Assembly (NCBI GenBank): GCA_019241915.1
Contig: JAFAWI010000135.1
Location: 1-6,076, forward strand
Direction of reading: 5' to 3'
From: Alphaproteobacteria bacterium
GTDB lineage: Bacteria > Pseudomonadota > Alphaproteobacteria > ATCC43930 > CGMCC-115725
Length of the DNA stretch: 6,076 bases
Position 1 is the stretch's first letter, and each line of letters starts with the position of its first letter. The notes under the pieces were generated by a model, which searched no databases, had not been told where the DNA came from, and was given only the letters and a program-made list of their open reading frames with translations. The position numbers were made by a program, and so were the translations under genes. Below are positions 5,394 to 6,076 of the stretch, piece by piece.

Positions 5394-6056
5394 CTATTTT
5401 TTCTTTGCCGGCTTCGCCGCCGGCTGCGCCTGCGCCTGCGCCGGGTTGGCTTCCGGCGCATTGGCCGCGACCGGGGCGACGAAATTGACCGTCATCGTTG
5501 GCAGCTGCTCGTCGAGCTTTTGCAGCACCTGATCGGTGACATCGAAGCCTTGGTCGAACAGCACCAGCTCGCTGCGCTGAAACACCAGGTTGGCTTTGCG
5601 ATCCTTGGCGATGTCGGTGATGATCTTGACCATCACCTCCTGGATCTTCTGCAACGCGTCGGCGTTCGAGCGTTCCAGCGCCTGGCGCTTGGCGTTCACA
5701 TCGCGGTCGAGCTCGTTGACCTTGGCCTGGAAGTCGCGACCCTTGGCGTTGAGCTGCTCGGCCGACAGCGAGGCCTGCTGCCGCTGCAGCGCGTCCCGCT
5801 CCTGCCGCAGCGTCTCTTCCTGATGTGAAATTTCCTTGGCGTAATCGGCGCGCTTGGCTTCGATCTGCTGGCGCACCATCTTGGCTGCCTTCGAATTTTG
5901 CAGCAGCGCCTGCACGTCGACGACGATCACCGGGAGGCCCGCCGCCGGTACTGCCGCCGGCGCCGCCGGGGTCGGCTGCTGCGCCAAAGCACTGCCGATG
6001 CCGGCGGACAGCATCAAAGCTATAGCCCACAGCAAAGGCTTGGTGCGCATCACCAT
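5394..6056 (-). CDS. skp: OmpH/Skp family periplasmic outer-membrane protein chaperone
   Basis: Skp (OmpH) is a trimeric periplasmic chaperone that holds unfolded outer-membrane proteins on their way to the BAM complex. The chosen product has 220 residues against about 161 in E. coli Skp. Residues 1-25 form a signal peptide with a basic start, a hydrophobic core and a likely ALA cleavage site after Ala25. A Pro/Ala-rich linker (26-41) precedes the core, which opens with the beta strand VIVVDVQALLQ (43-53). Long charged coiled-coil tentacles run from about 57 to 150 and return to the beta strands NLVFQRSELVLF (156-167). A low-complexity Ala/Pro/Gln tail (194-220) ends in KKK. The ATG at 6056 is chosen because GAGGG lies 5 nt before it; 6068 and 6050 are alternative in-frame ATGs. 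Being first before lpxD is the usual position downstream of bamA, which would lie just off the right edge. Confidence 0.9.
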   Translation of the reverse strand: MVMRTKPLLWAIALMLSAGIGSALAQQPTPAAPAAVPAAGLPVIVVDVQALLQNSKAAKMVRQQIEAKRADYAKEISHQEETLRQERDALQRQQASLSAEQLNAKGRDFQAKVNELDRDVNAKRQALERSNADALQKIQEVMVKIITDIAKDRKANLVFQRSELVLFDQGFDVTDQVLQKLDEQLPTMTVNFVAPVAANAPEANPAQAQAQPAAKPAKKK

Positions 6057-6061
6057 CGCAA

Positions 6062-6066
6062 CCCTC
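6062..6066 (-). promoter_or_regulatory. Ribosome binding site of ompH/skp
   Basis: GAGGG on the minus strand ends 5 nt before the ATG at 6056 and 11 nt before the next in-frame ATG at 6050. The spacing favours 6056. The site overlaps the more upstream ATG at 6068, which leaves that codon without a visible site of its own within the window. Confidence 0.55.
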
Positions 6067-6076
6067 ATCGTTCAGC

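Noticed and set aside
3875..5461. 528-codon minus-strand frame suggesting a large FabZ fusion
   Set aside because: The upstream part overlaps lpxD in another frame and is almost entirely Arg, Gly and Ala. FabZ from 4345 has a full hot-dog domain, a good ribosome binding site and an ATGA overlap.
4342..6030. 562-codon minus-strand frame suggesting an N-terminally extended LpxD
   Set aside because: The part upstream of 5367 is the -1 frame of ompH and is Gly/Ala/Arg-rich. LpxD starting at 5367 has exactly the family's usual length. The frame relation is kept only as a low-interest slippage note.
1..6076. Search for CRISPR arrays, tRNA genes, insertion sequences, toxin-antitoxin or defence genes
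   Set aside because: Nearly every base is accounted for by eight conserved housekeeping genes and one 146-base spacer. I saw no array, cloverleaf, transposase or accessory gene.

Overview
The window is a piece of a high-GC bacterial chromosome. It looks alphaproteobacterial and most likely belongs to the Hyphomicrobiales (Rhizobiales) or a close relative. The reasons are the gene order ompH-lpxD-fabZ-lpxA-lpxI-lpxB facing gltA, the use of LpxI rather than LpxH for UDP-diacylglucosamine hydrolysis, and a pyrimidine-rich 'CCCTCTCCCGC...' intergenic repeat of a style common in Bradyrhizobium-like genomes. The assignment comes from pattern recognition, not from a database search.

Layout from left to right. 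Positions 1-476 (+) hold the 3' part of citrate synthase (gltA). Positions 477-622 are a gene-free stretch between two convergent genes, filled by a palindromic, MITE-like repeat whose ends abut both stop codons. Positions 623-6056 are one tightly packed minus-strand operon. In transcription order it runs ompH/skp (5394-6056), lpxD (4342-5367), fabZ (3875-4345), lpxA (3065-3865), lpxI (2230-3075), lpxB (1043-2233) and gloA (623-1027). Junctions are a 26-nt gap, a 4-nt ATGA overlap, a 9-nt gap, an 11-nt overlap, a 4-nt GTGA overlap and a 15-nt gap. No gap is large enough to suggest an internal promoter. The operon promoter must lie beyond position 6076, probably upstream of bamA and rseP if the usual order holds.

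The operon joins envelope assembly to lipid A synthesis. OmpH/Skp is a periplasmic chaperone for outer-membrane proteins. FabZ dehydrates 3-hydroxyacyl-ACP and so competes with LpxA and LpxD for 3-hydroxyacyl-ACP. LpxA makes the first O-acylation of UDP-GlcNAc, LpxD makes the N-acylation, LpxI removes UMP to give lipid X, and LpxB condenses lipid X with UDP-diacylglucosamine to give the lipid A disaccharide. LpxC, the committed deacetylase, is not in the window. The last gene encodes glyoxalase I, which has no obvious link to lipid A.

This is a conserved housekeeping locus. I found no sign of a previously undescribed system. The points worth a second look are the repeat placed exactly between two stop codons, the contrast between strong and absent ribosome binding sites, glyoxalase I as the last operon gene, and an A6 run at the ompH stop codon that lies in the -1 frame relative to lpxD.
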